This document shows positions 62,961-64,000 of a stretch of DNA of 64,000 nt, one piece after another. The notes beneath the pieces were generated by a model, which ran no database searches, was not told where the DNA came from, and was given only the letters and a program-made list of their open reading frames with translations. Source of the stretch: Metabacillus arenae (GTDB lineage Bacteria; Bacillota; Bacilli; Bacillales; Bacillaceae); the NCBI RefSeq assembly GCF_014773385.1, contig NZ_JACXAI010000014.1, positions 62,001 to 126,000 of the forward strand, given 5' to 3'. The translations under genes were made by a program, and so were the position numbers. Numbering within the stretch: position 1 is the first letter of the stretch; each line of letters starts with the position of its first letter.

Positions 62961-64000
62961 ATGAAAATATATGACAAATTATTTATTGGTGGCCAATGGG
63001 TTGAATCTAGTTCAGGAAAATTTATGGATATCATTAATCCTGCGAATGAGGAAATTTGGGCGAAGGTTACAGAAGGTATGGAAGCCGACGTCGATGAGGC
63101 TGTTAAATCTGCTAGATTTGCCTTTGATCATGGTATTTGGCGTAAGATGAGTACATATGAGCGTACTGAAATCTTACGAAAAATGGGGCAATTAGTACAG
63201 GAAAATGCAGAACATTTAGCAAGAATGGAAACATTGGAGAATGGAAAGCCTTATCATCTCGCTTTGCGCGAAGCTCAAAATAATCCTCAATGGTGGTTTT
63301 ACTACGCGGGAATTGCCGATAAAATTCACGGGGAAACCATCCCTTTCGAAGACAATAAACATATTTTTACACTGAGAGAACCTTTAGGTGTGGTCGGTGC
63401 TATTACAGCTTGGAATACACCTTTGCTTATGGCAACTCAGAAACTATCAATGGCGTTAGCCGCAGGAAATACGGTTGTATTAAAACCTGCTAGGACAACC
63501 CCGATAACCGCATTAGAACTAGCAAAACTGGCTGAAAAAGCAGGTTTTCCTCCAGGAGTAGTTAATGTGGTAACAGGTAGAGGGGAAACAGCAGGAAATA
63601 GATTAGTTTCACATATGGATGTAGATAAACTTACTTTTACGGGAGCAACAGAGACTGCGAGAAAATTGATGAGCACTGCTTCCGTTAATATGAAAAAGCT
63701 AAGTTTTGAACTTGGCGGAAAATCCCCTCAAGTCATTTTTCCTGATGCTAATTTAGATGCTGCTTTTGAATCCGCAGTTACAAACGCTTTTGTATTAACA
63801 GGTCAAAGCTGTACGCTTGGTTCACGTGTTCTTGTACATCGAGACATTTATAAAGATTTTGTCTCAAAATATATTGAAAAAGTGAAGGAATTAACTGTGG
63901 GTGATCCTTTTACAAATGTTGATCTTGGTCCACATGCGCATGAACAACAACTTAATACAACATTAGATTATATTAATATCGGTCTAGAAGAAGGAGCAAT
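62961..64000 (+). CDS. Aldehyde dehydrogenase, NAD(P)-dependent (3' end outside window)
   Basis: First 346 codons; the frame is still open at the window edge. ALDH superfamily: LFIGGQWVESSSGKFMDIIN, AITAWNTPLLMATQKLSMAL, LKPARTTPITALELAKLAEK, catalytic Glu250 in SFELGGKSPQ and nucleophile Cys284 in TGQSCTLGSR, with the normal 34-residue spacing. Oxidises an aldehyde to the acid. AAGGAGAG lies before ATG 62961. Suggests that the natural growth substrate is an alcohol or aldehyde, or that the MFS imports a semialdehyde precursor. Confidence 0.93.
   Translation, partial: MKIYDKLFIGGQWVESSSGKFMDIINPANEEIWAKVTEGMEADVDEAVKSARFAFDHGIWRKMSTYERTEILRKMGQLVQENAEHLARMETLENGKPYHLALREAQNNPQWWFYYAGIADKIHGETIPFEDNKHIFTLREPLGVVGAITAWNTPLLMATQKLSMALAAGNTVVLKPARTTPITALELAKLAEKAGFPPGVVNVVTGRGETAGNRLVSHMDVDKLTFTGATETARKLMSTASVNMKKLSFELGGKSPQVIFPDANLDAAFESAVTNAFVLTGQSCTLGSRVLVHRDIYKDFVSKYIEKVKELTVGDPFTNVDLGPHAHEQQLNTTLDYINIGLEEGA

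Noticed and set aside
46361-64000. Classical leucine/isovalerate degradation operon
   Set aside because: HMG-CoA lyase and IVD-like dehydrogenase fit, but the required biotin carboxylase/carboxyltransferase pair is absent within the window; kept only as an alternative.

Overview
The window is low-GC chromosomal DNA from an aerobic, endospore-forming member of the Bacillaceae. Reasons: the gene order ylaF-typA-ylaH-ylaI-ylaJ-ylaK-ylaL-glsA-ylaN-ftsW-pycA-ctaA/ctaBCDEFG-ylbA-ylbC-ylbD-ylbE-ylbF-ylbG-rsmD-coaD follows the Bacillus subtilis yla-cta-ylb segment; sporulation genes are present (YlaJ, YlbD, a Spo0E-like protein); and many genes use TTG, GTG and apparently CTG starts behind strong AGGAGG-type ribosome binding sites. 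No rRNA, tRNA or CRISPR array was seen.

Layout. 1-4.8 kb: a 1394-residue P-type ATPase with an N-terminal HMA-like domain and two small downstream genes. 5.3-38.7 kb: conserved core. It holds the BipA/TypA GTPase, YlaI-YlaN, the FtsW-type lipid II polymerase family protein, pyruvate carboxylase, heme O/A synthesis, the caa3 oxidase operon with its assembly factors, and the ylb genes up to coaD. The intergenic spaces are long and hold at least three dispersed repeat families, a probable small RNA, a structured leader upstream of rsmD (ylbH) and a 51-bp tandem repeat.

38.7-46.3 kb: the yla-ylb gene order stops right after coaD and a patchwork accessory region begins. It contains a tetR-operator-cupin module present twice (one tetR copy decayed), a broken alpha/beta hydrolase, a flavodoxin lipoprotein, a cupin-carboxymuconolactone decarboxylase fusion, and remnants of a spore- or tail-surface-like protein.

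46.3-64 kb: a catabolic island that looks like one sigma-54 regulon. Three near-consensus -24/-12 promoters precede (i) enoyl-CoA hydratase, (ii) a CoA-binding ADP-forming ligase-like protein plus thiolase, and (iii) a fused ADP-forming acyl-CoA synthetase. A dedicated enhancer-binding protein (CBS pair-PAS-PAS-AAA+-Fis) sits in the middle. With acyl-CoA dehydrogenase, HMG-CoA lyase, a FadF-like membrane Fe-S oxidoreductase, two MFS transporters and an aldehyde dehydrogenase cut by the window edge, the genes can be arranged into a route: uptake, oxidation of an aldehyde, CoA activation, dehydrogenation, hydration to HMG-CoA, cleavage to acetyl-CoA and acetoacetate, thiolysis. No biotin-dependent acyl-CoA carboxylase is present, so a 3-methylglutarate-type (already dicarboxylic, 3-methyl-branched) substrate fits better than leucine or isovalerate. 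The substrate is an inference; this island is the best candidate for an undescribed system here.
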